Of a DNA stretch of 64,000 bases, positions 43,359-52,301 are shown one piece after another. Source of the stretch: JAKFDK01 sp036676195. Its GTDB lineage: Bacteria; Bacillota; Sulfobacillia; Symbiobacteriales; ZC4RG38. Below the pieces are notes generated by a model. It did not search any database. It was not told where the DNA came from and saw only the letters and a program-made list of their open reading frames with translations. Position 1 is the stretch's first letter. Every line of letters starts with the position of its first letter. The position numbers and the translations under genes are program-made. The DNA lies in contig JAKFDK010000098.1 of NCBI GenBank assembly GCA_036676195.1, forward strand, positions 7,536 to 71,535, written 5' to 3'.

Positions 43359-43730
43359 ATGAAAGACCAGTTGGCTCGCACCTGCCACGCCCATCTGGCC
43401 GGCATGGCCGGGGTGGCAGTGACCGACCGCCTGGTGGAACTGGGGTGGCTGCAGGCAGCAGGCAGCCTCTATGAATTGACCCCGCCCGGAGCGGAGGGCT
43501 TGCAGCGCCTTGGGGTACAGGTGCATCGGCCCCCGGGGTCGCGGCGTAAATATGCGTATCCTTGCCTGGATCGCACGGAACGGCGGCCTCACCTGGGCGG
43601 CTGGCTGGGTGAGCAACTGCTGGAGGCCTTGCTGAGGATGAACTGGTTCATCAAGCTGCCGGGCAACCGGGCCCTCTTCCTGACCGAAACGGGCCGGGGC
43701 GGCCTGATGAGCCTTGGCGCACAACTGTAG
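43359..43730 (+). CDS. stand-alone C-terminal domain of an ArsR-family regulator
   Basis: 123 residues matching only the part that normally follows the winged helix in a subset of ArsR regulators: RTCHAHLAGMAGVAVTDRLV, LYELTPPGAEGLQRLGV, and PCLDRTERRPHLGGWLGEQL. The DNA-binding domain is missing and is not found in the 130 bases upstream. A proper ribosome binding site (CTGGAGGGATGC) precedes the ATG, so the truncated protein may be made and could titrate a partner or sense a ligand. Confidence 0.65.
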   Translation: MKDQLARTCHAHLAGMAGVAVTDRLVELGWLQAAGSLYELTPPGAEGLQRLGVQVHRPPGSRRKYAYPCLDRTERRPHLGGWLGEQLLEALLRMNWFIKLPGNRALFLTETGRGGLMSLGAQL

Positions 43731-43750
43731 TCGAGGACGGAGGCGACCCT

Positions 43751-44728
43751 GTGGGAGTGGTGATCGGGATTGACGTCGGCGGCACCAAGGTCCAAGTGGG
43801 GGTGGCGGACGCCCACGGCCAGGTCCTGAGCCGCGAGCGGGTGGAGACCAGGGCCAGGGATGGGGCTGAGCAGGTCTTTGCCCAGGTGGTGCAGGCGGTC
43901 ACCGCCGCCGCCGCCGGGGCGGGGGTGCAGCCGGAACAGGCCCTGGCCATCGGCATCGGCACACCGGGGCAACTGGATCTGGAGCAGGGGCTGGTGGTGG
44001 ATTCCCCCAACCTGCCCTGGCGCCATTACCCCCTGCGGGAGCAATTGAGCCAGCGTTTCGGCGGCGTTCCCGTTGCGCTGGAAAACGACTGCAAGGCCGG
44101 CGGCCTGGGTGAATTCCGGTTCGGCGCCGGGCGTGGCTCCCGGCACATGGTCTACCTGGGGGTGGGTACCGGCATCGGCGGTGCCATCTTTGTGGACGGG
44201 CGCCTCCTTTATGGCGCCACCGGTAACGCCGCCGAGCTGGGGCATACCGTGGTCGACCTGGACGGTCCCCCTTGCGGCTGCGGTGGCCGTGGTTGTGTGG
44301 AGGCCCTGGCCAGTGGCAGCGGGCTGACCAACCTCGGCCGGGCCGCCGCAGCCGCCGGCCAGGCCCCGCTTTTGCTGGAACTGGCGGGCGGAGACCTGCA
44401 GCGCATCGACGGCGGCACGGTGGTGGCGGCGGCCCGCGCCGGCGACGCCGGGGCAGTTGCCATCCTGGACCGGGCGACCCGCGCCCTGGGCGCTGCCGTG
44501 GCCACCGTGGTCAACACCCTCAGCCCCGAAGTGGTGGTACTGGGCGGCGGGGTGGTGGAGCGAAACGGGGCCGGTTACGTAACAGCGGTGACCGAGCAGG
44601 CACGGCGCCTGGCCCTGGCCGCCAACTGGCGGGCCGTGCAGGTGCGCCAGGCTGCCCTGGGCGCGGAGAGTGTCCTGGTCGGAGCCATCGCCCTCGCCCT
44701 GGAACAGGCAGCCCGCGCCGGGCAATAA
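43751..44728 (+). CDS. ROK-family sugar kinase (glucokinase-like)
   Basis: 325 residues. Phosphate-1 loop IGIDVGGTKVQVGVAD, sugar-binding LENDCKAGGLGEFRFGAG, VYLGVGTGIGGAIFVDG, the ROK zinc site GHTVVDLDGPPCGCGGRGCVE and the adenosine loop EVVVLGGGVVERNG. This is the glucokinase GlcK pattern, though fructokinase or N-acetylmannosamine kinase activity cannot be excluded. GTG start with GGAGG upstream. It follows the ArsR-like gene by 20 bases. Confidence 0.9.
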   Translation: MGVVIGIDVGGTKVQVGVADAHGQVLSRERVETRARDGAEQVFAQVVQAVTAAAAGAGVQPEQALAIGIGTPGQLDLEQGLVVDSPNLPWRHYPLREQLSQRFGGVPVALENDCKAGGLGEFRFGAGRGSRHMVYLGVGTGIGGAIFVDGRLLYGATGNAAELGHTVVDLDGPPCGCGGRGCVEALASGSGLTNLGRAAAAAGQAPLLLELAGGDLQRIDGGTVVAAARAGDAGAVAILDRATRALGAAVATVVNTLSPEVVVLGGGVVERNGAGYVTAVTEQARRLALAANWRAVQVRQAALGAESVLVGAIALALEQAARAGQ

Positions 44729-44749
44729 CACCGGCGAAACCAACAACAG

Positions 44750-44787
44750 CGGCCCCGTGCCGGCAGAAGTCTGCCGGTACAGGGCCG
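44750..44787. terminator. convergent hairpin between ROK kinase and CoA ligase genes
   Basis: CGGCCC...GTGCCGGCAG pairs with CTGCCGGTAC...GGGCCG around an AAGT loop, with one mismatch on each side. No long T tract; likely serves both converging transcripts. Confidence 0.55.
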
Positions 44788-44826
44788 CCTGATTTGTGTC
44801 CGATCCGGGCTCGGGCCACCCGGCAA

Positions 44827-46389
44827 TTAGCCCAGTTGCCGGAGCTTGAAGCGTTGGATCTTGCCCGTGGCCGTCTTGGGCAGTTCGGAAATGAACTCGA
44901 TCCAGCGCGGATACTTGAACGGCGCAATGCGGGTCTTGACGAAGTTCTTCATGTCGTCCGCCAGCGCCTCGGAGGGGGTGTAGCCGGGCTTGAGGGCCAC
45001 AAAGGCCTTCGGCTTCACCAGTTCGTCCTTATCCATCTGGCCGACCACGCCACACTCCAGCACGGCCGGGTGGCCGAGCAGGGCGCCTTCCACCTCAACC
45101 GGGCTCACCCACTGGCCGCCTGCCTTGATCATGTCGTCGCTGCGGCCGTCGTACCAGTAGAAGCCGTTCTCATCCTGGTGGTACTTGTCGCCAGTCCGGA
45201 TCCAGTCGCCAGACAGGGTCTCCTTGGTCTTTTCATGCTTGTTCCAGTAGTAGGCCATGGTGCTGTCACCCTTGACCCACAGGTTGCCCACCTCGCCCTG
45301 GGGCACCGGCAGGCCGTCGTCGTCCAGCAGGCGCATTTCGTAGCCGGGGACCGGCTTGCCGCTGGAACCGGGCAGACACTGGCCGGGCAGGTTGGTCAGG
45401 AAGATATGCAGGATTTCGGTGGACCCGATCCCGTCCAGGATTTCCAGGCCGAAGGCGGCGTGCCAGCGGTTCCAGATTTCGGCCGGCAGGGCCTCGCCGG
45501 CGGAAACACAGAAGCGGATGGAGGAAAGGTCGTACTTTTCCTTGTCCGGAATCTGCAGCAGGGCGTTATAGTTGGTCGGCACCGAGAAGAAAAGGGAGGG
45601 CTTGTAGCGCTGGATCAGCTCCAGAATCCGCTTCGGATCAGGCCGCTGCGGGTCAAGGATGACGGAGCCGCCCACCCGGAAGGGGAAGAACAGGCCATTG
45701 CCGATGCCGTAGGCAAAGAACAGCTTGGCCACCGAGAAATGACGGTCGTCCGCCGTGTTCTTCAGCACTTCCTTGCCGTAATGATCAGCCACATAGACCG
45801 GGTCGTGGTGCAGGTGCACAGCGCCCTTGGGGAAACCCGTTGTGCCGGAGCTGTACAGCCAGAAGGCCGGCTCGTCCTTATGGGTCGGCGCAGCCTCTAG
45901 TTCGTCGGCAGCCGCGTTAAACAGATCGCTGAAGGAAAGCTGCCCCGCCTCGGTGGCACCCACCACGACGATGTGGCGCAGATGGGTCAACTGGGAGTGC
46001 ACCGCCTCCACGTTGGCCACCAGGGACTCATGGGTCACCAGCACCCGGGCGCGGCTGTCCTGGAGAATATACTGATAGTCGGCAGATTTGAGGTTGGTAT
46101 TGACAGGGATGGGGACAGCCCCGATCTTCATTGCCCCCCAGAAGGCGTAGATCCATTCCGGACTATCAGGCATCAGAATCAATACCCGCTGCTCGCGCTC
46201 GACTCCCAGCTTGAGCAGAAGGTTGCCAGCCCGGTTCACCCCGTGATACACATCGGCGTAAGTAAGAACCTGACCTTCATAATAAATGGCCGGGCGCTCT
46301 GCACGCCCCTGGGTAATGTGGGCATCTACGAACAATGAGACTGCATTAAACGTTTCCGGCAGATCCACCAAGTCCGCCCCCTTTGACAA
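44827..46389 (-). CDS. benzoate-CoA ligase family acyl-CoA synthetase
   Basis: A 520-residue adenylate-forming enzyme. Motifs: YSSGTTGFPKGAVHLHHD (P-loop-like A3), ICSAGE-equivalent CVSAGEALPAEIWNRW, GSTEILHIF, GDWIRTGDKYHQDENGFYWY, RSDDMIKAGGQWVSPVEVE and the C-terminal catalytic Lys in PKTATGKIQRFKL. The sequence DDRHFSVAKLFFAYGIGNGL is characteristic of benzoate/2-aminobenzoate-CoA ligases (BclA/BadA type), so aromatic acid activation is likely. It is monocistronic, with its own promoter. No further aromatic degradation genes are in the window. Confidence 0.88.
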   Translation of the reverse strand: MSKGADLVDLPETFNAVSLFVDAHITQGRAERPAIYYEGQVLTYADVYHGVNRAGNLLLKLGVEREQRVLILMPDSPEWIYAFWGAMKIGAVPIPVNTNLKSADYQYILQDSRARVLVTHESLVANVEAVHSQLTHLRHIVVVGATEAGQLSFSDLFNAAADELEAAPTHKDEPAFWLYSSGTTGFPKGAVHLHHDPVYVADHYGKEVLKNTADDRHFSVAKLFFAYGIGNGLFFPFRVGGSVILDPQRPDPKRILELIQRYKPSLFFSVPTNYNALLQIPDKEKYDLSSIRFCVSAGEALPAEIWNRWHAAFGLEILDGIGSTEILHIFLTNLPGQCLPGSSGKPVPGYEMRLLDDDGLPVPQGEVGNLWVKGDSTMAYYWNKHEKTKETLSGDWIRTGDKYHQDENGFYWYDGRSDDMIKAGGQWVSPVEVEGALLGHPAVLECGVVGQMDKDELVKPKAFVALKPGYTPSEALADDMKNFVKTRIAPFKYPRWIEFISELPKTATGKIQRFKLRQLG

Positions 46390-46437
46390 GCATCGCTTCC
46401 CACAAATTCTATGGAGCGCTCGGTATTCCTTCTGTGT

Positions 46438-46446
46438 ATTATATCA
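46438..46446 (-). promoter_or_regulatory. extended -10 promoter of the CoA ligase gene
   Basis: TGATATAAT on the minus strand: a perfect TATAAT (46438-46443) with an upstream TG, about 50 bases before the ATG. No convincing -35. Confidence 0.5.
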
Positions 46447-46489
46447 CATTAAACCAACTGCGGAGAAAAAGTGTTATATAGCTAACGGC

Positions 46490-46521
46490 GGACCCGGCTA
46501 CCGCCAAGGGTAGCCGGGTCC
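46490..46521 (-). terminator. 13-bp hairpin after the FtsH-like gene
   Basis: GGACCCGGCTACC (46490-46502) pairs perfectly with GGTAGCCGGGTCC (46509-46521). It lies 29 bases past the minus-strand FtsH-like stop; the T tract is weak. Confidence 0.55.
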
Positions 46522-46549
46522 GTGATGTAGCCCATGTTTCTGACACCGG

Positions 46550-48124
46550 TCAGGCCGCCGGATTCACATCAGCCAGCAGGGCTTCCACGTCCGACCGGTG
46601 CAGGGTTTCCCTCTCCATCAGGGTGGTGGCCAGCCGCTCCAGGGCGGCCTGGTGGCGCCGAACCAGGGTCTGTGCCCGCTCCCAGGCGTCACCGATGATA
46701 TGGTTGACCTCGGCGGCCACGCCCCGTGAGAAGACCAGGGACTGCTCCCGGATCACCTGGTGAGGACGGCGCTCGCCCATTCCGAACTCGGTGACCATCT
46801 TTTCCGCAATGCTGGTGGCCTTGCGCAGGTCGTCGGCCGCGCCGGTGGTAAAGTCACCGGTGATCAGCTCTTCCGCCGCCCGGCCGCTGAGCAGTACGGC
46901 GATACGGGCATGCAGGTGCGCCCTGGTATGCAAAGCCCGTTCTTCCGGCACCTGCAGGACATAACCCAGAGCCTGTGACCGGGACAGCAGTGTGATCTTT
47001 TCAATGGCCCCCTGGCCCAGGACCCAGCCCACCAGGGCGTGTCCGGCTTCATGGAAGGCAACCAGCCGCCGCTCCGTGTCGGTCAGGAGATTCGGGCGGC
47101 CGGTCTGGCCGGCCATGACCCGGTCCAGGGCGGCATCAAAGTCGGCCATCCGCAGGTGGCTGCTGCCGCACCGGGCAGCGGCCAGGGCCGCTTCGTTGGC
47201 AACGGCAGCGAGGTGGGCACCGGACAGGCCGGGGGTACGCCGGGCCAGGGTCCGCAGGTCTACATCGGAATTCAGCGGCTTCTTGCGGGTATGCACGTCC
47301 AGGATGGCGGCGCGGGCCTGCAAATCCGGCAGTCCGATGTAAATCTGCCGGTCCAGCCGCCCGGGGCGGAGCAGGGCCTCATCGAGCGTCTCCTTGCGGT
47401 TGGTGGCACAAATCAGGAGCACGTTCTCGGACGATTCGAACCCATCCAGTTCCGTCAGCAACTGGTTGAGCGAGGTATCCCACTCGGTGGATTCACTGTG
47501 CCCGCGGGCCCGGCCGATGGAGTCAATCTCATCAATAAAAATCACCGCCGGGGACTGCTTGCGCGCCTTGGCGAACAGTTCTCGGATCCGCTGGGCACCC
47601 ACACCGACGTATTTTTCCACAAAACTGGCACCACTGGCGTAAAGAAAGGTGGCGCCAGCCTCAGCAGCCAGGGCCTTGGCCAGCAGGGTTTTGCCCGTAC
47701 CCGGAGGGCCGTACAACAACACGCCCCGCGGCAGTTTGGCGTCCAGGGCCAGGTATTTGTCGCGTTCATTGATGTAGCCGACCAGTTCCTTCAAGTCGTC
47801 CAGTACATCGTCGAGGCCGGCCACATCGGCAAAGGTGAGCCGGGGGCGGGCTACGGCACCCTCTCCGGTGGTGGCAGAGGTATTGCCGGTGGTACCGCCC
47901 TGGGCCAGGGCGCCGGACTCATCGACCCGGGACGCCTGTACCCGGGCCAGGGCAATCGCAGACATGGCGCCGGCGAAACTCAGGACTACCAGCAGCATTC
48001 CCGTGAAACGTACCAGGGGCAGCGGATCGTTGCCGGCGGCGGCAATAAACAGGAATACGGCACCGACCGCGCTCCCCCCGGCCAGGATCTTGAGCCAGAT
48101 CTCTGCGCCATGTAAAGACCGCAT
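46550..48124 (-). CDS. FtsH-type ATP-dependent zinc metalloprotease (short N-terminus)
   Basis: 524 residues from the ATG at 48124 (AAGGTGG upstream). Two close membrane helices (LKILAGGSAVGAVFLFIAAA and MLLVVLSFAGAMSAIALA), with almost no periplasmic domain, then the AAA+ core: FADVAGLDDVLDDLKEL, Walker A GPPGTGKTLLAKALA, Walker B VIFIDEIDSIGRA, SRH ATNRKETLDEALLRPGRLDR, and the protease HEAGHALVGW (HExxH) with a C-terminal helical domain. It is a paralogue of the full-length FtsH at 49309; the short form resembles specialised AAA proteases rather than the housekeeping FtsH. Confidence 0.9.
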   Translation of the reverse strand: MRSLHGAEIWLKILAGGSAVGAVFLFIAAAGNDPLPLVRFTGMLLVVLSFAGAMSAIALARVQASRVDESGALAQGGTTGNTSATTGEGAVARPRLTFADVAGLDDVLDDLKELVGYINERDKYLALDAKLPRGVLLYGPPGTGKTLLAKALAAEAGATFLYASGASFVEKYVGVGAQRIRELFAKARKQSPAVIFIDEIDSIGRARGHSESTEWDTSLNQLLTELDGFESSENVLLICATNRKETLDEALLRPGRLDRQIYIGLPDLQARAAILDVHTRKKPLNSDVDLRTLARRTPGLSGAHLAAVANEAALAAARCGSSHLRMADFDAALDRVMAGQTGRPNLLTDTERRLVAFHEAGHALVGWVLGQGAIEKITLLSRSQALGYVLQVPEERALHTRAHLHARIAVLLSGRAAEELITGDFTTGAADDLRKATSIAEKMVTEFGMGERRPHQVIREQSLVFSRGVAAEVNHIIGDAWERAQTLVRRHQAALERLATTLMERETLHRSDVEALLADVNPAA

Positions 48125-48136
48125 GGGAAGCACCAC

Positions 48137-48453
48137 CTTACTTTATATAAAGTCCACAGCATCCATTAATACCCACATTATAGTATAGGTTTCATATACA
48201 ATGACGTAGCCGTGCAGCCAATGTTGCATGTTAAATGTGCATTTCACCTATAACAATCTTGAAAAACCCTGTGACCCGCATCCAGAGTCATGTTCGACCT
48301 CTTGATGTCGGAAAACGAGGCCAGACAACAACCGATGAGCGGCAGATTCCTCACTGGCGTTTCCGAAATGGAATACATAGTGCGTCGAGACGTTTGTTCC
48401 GTTATTCTGAGGAGCGGATGTCTGGCTGAGTTGGATGAGGGGAGGGAATTCGA
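48137..48453. other. intergenic region between the FtsH-like and transglycosylase genes
   Basis: AT-rich start. On the minus strand a perfect TATAAT (48177-48182) probably serves the FtsH-like gene, without a clear -35. The part from 48240 to 48440 is an untranslated leader for the transglycosylase with no recognised riboswitch class; it ends in GGGAGGGAATTCGA before the TTG. Confidence 0.4.
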
Positions 48454-49095
48454 TTGATAAATATTAGTATTCACAGCCGGTGGCTCCATGTGCTGGCGGC
48501 CCTGGTGCTGGTGGCTGTTGTGCTGATGTCAGGTCGCTGGCGGGTGCCGTCAGACCTGCCCCTGGATACGGCGGTGGCGGCGCCCGGACCTTTCTATGGT
48601 CCGGACCCGGCAGTGGTGGCCCAGGTGCAGCAGATCACCCGGCTGCAGCGGCAGCAGGTGGCAACGGCTGTCGGGGCGGCGGACCTGGGGATGGAGGTGG
48701 CGGATGCCATCTGGCATGCGAGCGCGGAATACCAGATTCCACTGGAAATCATCCTGGAAGTCATCCGGGTGGAGTCTGACTGGAACCCGAATCTGGTCCA
48801 CCGTAATTCAGATCATTCCTACGACTGGGGCCTGATGCAACTGAACGATGCCACCTGGCCATGGCTGGCCCGGCGCACCAACCTGGCCGAAGCGGACCCC
48901 ATGAATCCCATTCATAATGTGCAGATGGGGACGTGGTTGTTGGGGTATCTGCACCGCAAGTATGGCGACTGGCACCATGTGCTCACTGCCTACAATCGGG
49001 GCGAGGGCGGCCTGCAAAGGCATGTCCTGGCGAATCGGTCCGGTGAAACGGCCTACAGCCGTATGGTCCTGCAGGATCTGCAGGCCATACAGTAA
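48454..49095 (+). CDS. lytic transglycosylase (SLT family), membrane-anchored
   Basis: 213 residues. TTG start behind GGGAGGG, one N-terminal anchor or signal (WLHVLAALVLVAVVLMSGRW), then a lysozyme-like SLT domain with the catalytic Glu in EVIRVESDWNPNLVHR, the SYDWGLMQLNDATW motif and a late LTAYNRGEGGLQRHV. It cleaves peptidoglycan glycan strands outside the membrane. It sits between two FtsH-type proteases and is divergent from one of them. Confidence 0.9.
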   Translation: MINISIHSRWLHVLAALVLVAVVLMSGRWRVPSDLPLDTAVAAPGPFYGPDPAVVAQVQQITRLQRQQVATAVGAADLGMEVADAIWHASAEYQIPLEIILEVIRVESDWNPNLVHRNSDHSYDWGLMQLNDATWPWLARRTNLAEADPMNPIHNVQMGTWLLGYLHRKYGDWHHVLTAYNRGEGGLQRHVLANRSGETAYSRMVLQDLQAIQ

Positions 49096-49109
49096 GTCGC
49101 ACACAGGAG

Positions 49110-49146
49110 GGGCCTGGCCCGCGGTGGGCGGACAGGCCCTTGCTTA
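49110..49146 (+). terminator. terminator-like hairpin after the transglycosylase gene
   Basis: GGGCCTG (49110-49116) pairs with CAGGCCC (49133-49139), followed by TTGCTTATT. The long 16-base loop makes it moderate. Confidence 0.45.
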
Positions 49147-49247
49147 TTCGCTCTGGCTGGGGATCCGGTACATTACTAAATCGAATGGCCGCTTTCAGCG
49201 ACCATTAATTAATTTCCTGGGTGAAGTGCAAACCTAATGGGCGTCTG

Positions 49248-49276
49248 TTACGATCTTATAGGTGTAGACTTATAAT
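49248..49276 (+). promoter_or_regulatory. promoter of the full-length ftsH gene
   Basis: A perfect TATAAT (49271-49276) lies 33 bases before the ATG; a poor -35 (TTACGA) is 17 bases upstream of it. Confidence 0.45.
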
Positions 49277-49308
49277 ACCCGTACTTTAAAACAGAGGAGG
49301 GGCTGCCC

Positions 49309-51126
49309 ATGCCATCCACATCGAACAAGTGGCAGCGGGCCCTGCTTGTACTTATACCGGCGATCCTGCTCGGCTCCTTATTACTCTGGCCGACCCGCCC
49401 GCCCGCGCCTGTGCAAACCCTTTCCTATAGCCAGTTTCTCAGTGCGGTTGAAGCAGGTCAGGTCAGCAAAGTCGCGATTTCGGAGCGTCAGGCTGACGGC
49501 GTGTACAAGAGCGGCGAAGAGTTTACGGTCAATCTGCCGCCGCAGTTTACTGAAGTAACGGAAACCCTGACCAGGACCGGGGTCGAGCAGACCTATCAGC
49601 CGCCCCAGACGGCTTCGCCCTGGCTGAGCCTGGCGCCGCTTGTCTTCTGGGTGCTGGTGATTGGTGGCATGTTCTGGCTGCAGACCCGGCGGGCTGGCCC
49701 CGGCGGAGCGTCCGGGCCGCTGCCTATCGGCCCCAAGGCCAACCGCTGGCTCAAGCCCGGCGAAATGGCTGTGAACTTCCAGGATGTCGCCGGCATCGAC
49801 GAGGTCAAGGAAGACCTCCTGGAACTGGTGGACTACCTGAAGAACCCGGTCAAGTACCGGGAAATGGGCGCCCGCATTCCCACCGGCGTGCTGCTCTACG
49901 GCCCGCCTGGTTCAGGCAAGACCCTGGTGGCCCGGGCCGTGGCCGGGGAGGCCGGTGTTCCATTCATGAGCTTCAGCGCTTCGGAGTTTGTGGAACTGTT
50001 TGTCGGCATGGGCGCTGCCCGGGTGCGGGAACTGTTCGCCCAGGCCCGTAAGCATGCCCCCTGCATCATTTTCATCGACGAGATCGATGCCGTGGGTCGC
50101 CACCGGGGCCCGGGGCTGGGCGGTGGCCATGACGAGCGGGAGCAGACCCTGAATCAGCTTTTGGTTGAAATGGACGGTTTCGACGGCTATAGTGGCGTGA
50201 TCGTTATGGCTGCCACCAACCGGCCCGATGTCCTGGACCAGGCCCTGCTGCGCCCCGGGCGCTTTGACCGGCGGCTGCCGGTGGACCGGCCGGATGTCAA
50301 GGGGCGGCTGGCGATTCTGCAGGTCCATGCCCGCAGCAAACATGTGGACCCGGCGCTGGATTTGGAAGTGATTGCGCGCCGGACCTCCGGATTCACGGGT
50401 GCGGATTTGGCCAACCTGTTGAATGAGGCGGCTCTGCTGGCGGTACGCCGTGGCCGCAAGGAGATCACGATGGCCGAGGCCGAGGACGCTATTGAGCGGG
50501 CTGTGGCTGGTGGGCCGGAGAAAAAGAACCGCGCGATCACACCGGAAGAGAAGCGGCGCGTGGCGGTGCATGAGGCCGGCCACGCCGTGGTCGGGGCTGA
50601 ACTGGCACCGCCGGTGGACAAGGTCACGATTGTTGGCCGTGGCATGGCGGGCGGTTATACCCTTTTCCATAGTGAGGAGGACAAGCGGCTGTTCACTCGC
50701 TCTGACCTGCTCAAGCGACTGGCCATGCTGCTGGCCGGACGGTCGGCGGAAGAACTGCTTCTGGGCGAGGCCAGCACCGGGGCCAGCAACGACCTGGAGC
50801 GGGCAGTCGGCATGGCCCGGGAGATGGTCAGCCGTTACGGGATGGGCGCCAGCCTGGGTGCCGCTGGTGCCGCCGGGGCGGAAGGGTATGGTCCCGACGG
50901 GCTGAAGGACCGGGCGTCGGAGGCGCTGGCCGCCGAGGTGGACCGGGAGGTGCGGGCGATCCTGGCCGATGCCGACAAGTTGGCCCGGGAGGTGCTGGTG
51001 CGCCGGCGGTCTGGTCTGGAGCGCATGAGCGAAGCCCTGATTGAGAAAGAGACCCTGGACGGTGCCCAGGTAATGGAAGTGTTGCGCGAACCGGTGGCCG
51101 AGGAGGTTCCCCAGCTTGCGCACTGA
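49309..51126 (+). CDS. ftsH: ATP-dependent zinc metalloprotease FtsH
   Basis: 605 residues with the full FtsH plan: N-terminal helix (ALLVLIPAILLGSLLLW), periplasmic domain (SYSQFLSAVEAGQVSKVAIS), second helix (LAPLVFWVLVIGGMFWL), AAA+ domain (FQDVAGIDEVKEDLLELVDY, Walker A GPPGSGKT, Walker B IIFIDEIDAVGRHRG, LLRPGRFDRRL) and peptidase with HEAGHAVVG. It degrades membrane and short-lived cytosolic proteins. GAGGAGG precedes the ATG. The pore-loop region reads MSFSASEFVELFVGMG as usual. The stop overlaps the amidohydrolase start. Confidence 0.95.
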   Translation: MPSTSNKWQRALLVLIPAILLGSLLLWPTRPPAPVQTLSYSQFLSAVEAGQVSKVAISERQADGVYKSGEEFTVNLPPQFTEVTETLTRTGVEQTYQPPQTASPWLSLAPLVFWVLVIGGMFWLQTRRAGPGGASGPLPIGPKANRWLKPGEMAVNFQDVAGIDEVKEDLLELVDYLKNPVKYREMGARIPTGVLLYGPPGSGKTLVARAVAGEAGVPFMSFSASEFVELFVGMGAARVRELFAQARKHAPCIIFIDEIDAVGRHRGPGLGGGHDEREQTLNQLLVEMDGFDGYSGVIVMAATNRPDVLDQALLRPGRFDRRLPVDRPDVKGRLAILQVHARSKHVDPALDLEVIARRTSGFTGADLANLLNEAALLAVRRGRKEITMAEAEDAIERAVAGGPEKKNRAITPEEKRRVAVHEAGHAVVGAELAPPVDKVTIVGRGMAGGYTLFHSEEDKRLFTRSDLLKRLAMLLAGRSAEELLLGEASTGASNDLERAVGMAREMVSRYGMGASLGAAGAAGAEGYGPDGLKDRASEALAAEVDREVRAILADADKLAREVLVRRRSGLERMSEALIEKETLDGAQVMEVLREPVAEEVPQLAH

Positions 51127-52081
51127 TGTGCACGCTCATTACGTTCCGCCGGCCGCCCTGACGGCGGCCGAACTGGAACGTGACCGCTATGGCGTGGCGG
51201 TGCTGCGGGTCGCCGAGGGGCCGCGGGTGAGCTTTGCCGGCGGGCCGCTGTTGCGGCCCGCTGTTGCTTCGCTGCTTCGGCTGGCGGACAGGCCGGCCTG
51301 GGACCACTGCCTGGTGTCGGTGTGGCCGGAGCTATGGGGCCACCGGTTACTGCCGGCCCAGGGGGAGGCCTGGGCGCGGCTTTGCAACGATGCCCTCGCG
51401 GCAGACCTGCGCGGGCGACCGGGGTGGCTGGGCTGTGCCCAGGTCCCGCTTCAGGCACCCGCGGCGGCGGCGGCGGAAGTGCGGCGTGCCGTCTCGGAAC
51501 TAAACTTCCGGGCTGTGATGGTGCCCGGCGCAATCTGCGGTCAGCCCCTGGATGCCATGGAGTTGGCCCCGTTCTGGGCCGCGGTCGCCGAACTGGAGAT
51601 TCCGGTGTATATCCACCCGGCCGACCCGCCCGGGGCGGAGCGACTGGACCGGCACGGTCTGCGGCTGCTGGCCGGTGAGCCGTATGAGGTCACTCTGGCC
51701 GCCCTTGACCTGATTCTGGGGGGTGTATGCGCCCGTTACCCCAGCCTGCGGCTGATTCTGGCCCACGGCGGTGGTTACCTGCCCTGGGCCTGGGGGCGGG
51801 TTGTGCGTGGCTACCAGGTGTCGTCTTCTGCCCGCGACGGCCTGATTCAGGAGCCGGCAGAGCATCTCGGCCAGTTCTGGTACGATTCGCTGGTGCATGA
51901 TCCGGCCGCCCTGTCCTACCTGGTGCGCTGGGCGGGTGCCGACCGGGTGTTGCTGGGCACCGACGCGCCCATGGCCCTGACGGAGCCGGCCCCGGAACAG
52001 ATGTTAGCGGCGGCTGATCTGGCTCCGGAAGCGGCGGCCGCCATCTTGGGCGGGAATGCCGCCCGCTTGTTTCGGATTTAG
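51116..52081 (+). CDS. amidohydrolase family protein (ACMSD-like)
   Basis: 321 residues, amidohydrolase_2 TIM barrel. Metal ligands: DVHAHY at the very start, VYIHPADPPG, LILAHGGGYLPWAWGR and a late LLGTDAPMAL with the catalytic Asp. Relatives include aminocarboxymuconate-semialdehyde decarboxylase and resorcylate decarboxylases, so a decarboxylase or hydrolase of an aromatic acid is possible. The TTG start lies inside the end of ftsH. Two promoters for the tRNA cluster follow its stop. Confidence 0.85.
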   Translation: MRTDVHAHYVPPAALTAAELERDRYGVAVLRVAEGPRVSFAGGPLLRPAVASLLRLADRPAWDHCLVSVWPELWGHRLLPAQGEAWARLCNDALAADLRGRPGWLGCAQVPLQAPAAAAAEVRRAVSELNFRAVMVPGAICGQPLDAMELAPFWAAVAELEIPVYIHPADPPGAERLDRHGLRLLAGEPYEVTLAALDLILGGVCARYPSLRLILAHGGGYLPWAWGRVVRGYQVSSSARDGLIQEPAEHLGQFWYDSLVHDPAALSYLVRWAGADRVLLGTDAPMALTEPAPEQMLAAADLAPEAAAAILGGNAARLFRI

Positions 52082-52102
52082 CTGGATGTTGGTGGTTGCC
52101 CC

Positions 52103-52130
52103 TTGACGGTCCCCGGCAGCTTTTGATAAA
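52103..52130 (+). promoter_or_regulatory. tRNA cluster promoter P1
   Basis: TTGACG (52103-52108), 16-base spacer, GATAAA (52125-52130), followed by GT. Confidence 0.65.
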
Positions 52131-52222
52131 GTAGCAGAGCACCGGTTGCGGCCCGCTGCCACTCAGCCGCCAACCCGCTGCCGGGGCCGAGTCCGAACCA
52201 TGAAATTGGTAGCGATAACCCG

Positions 52223-52250
52223 TTGACGAGTGATTGTGGGCTGTGATAAA
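52223..52250 (+). promoter_or_regulatory. tRNA cluster promoter P2
   Basis: TTGACG (52223-52228), 16-base spacer, GATAAA (52245-52250), followed by GT, 51 bases before tRNA-Tyr. Boxes and spacing are identical to P1. Confidence 0.7.
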
Positions 52251-52301
52251 GTCTAATCCTGCACACGGGTTTTACGAGAACCGCACAACTGCATAGCTTG
52301 T

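Noticed and set aside
44272..45900. A 542-codon plus-strand frame through the ROK kinase and CoA ligase genes
   Set aside because: It crosses a convergent gene junction and a hairpin and has no protein-like segments.
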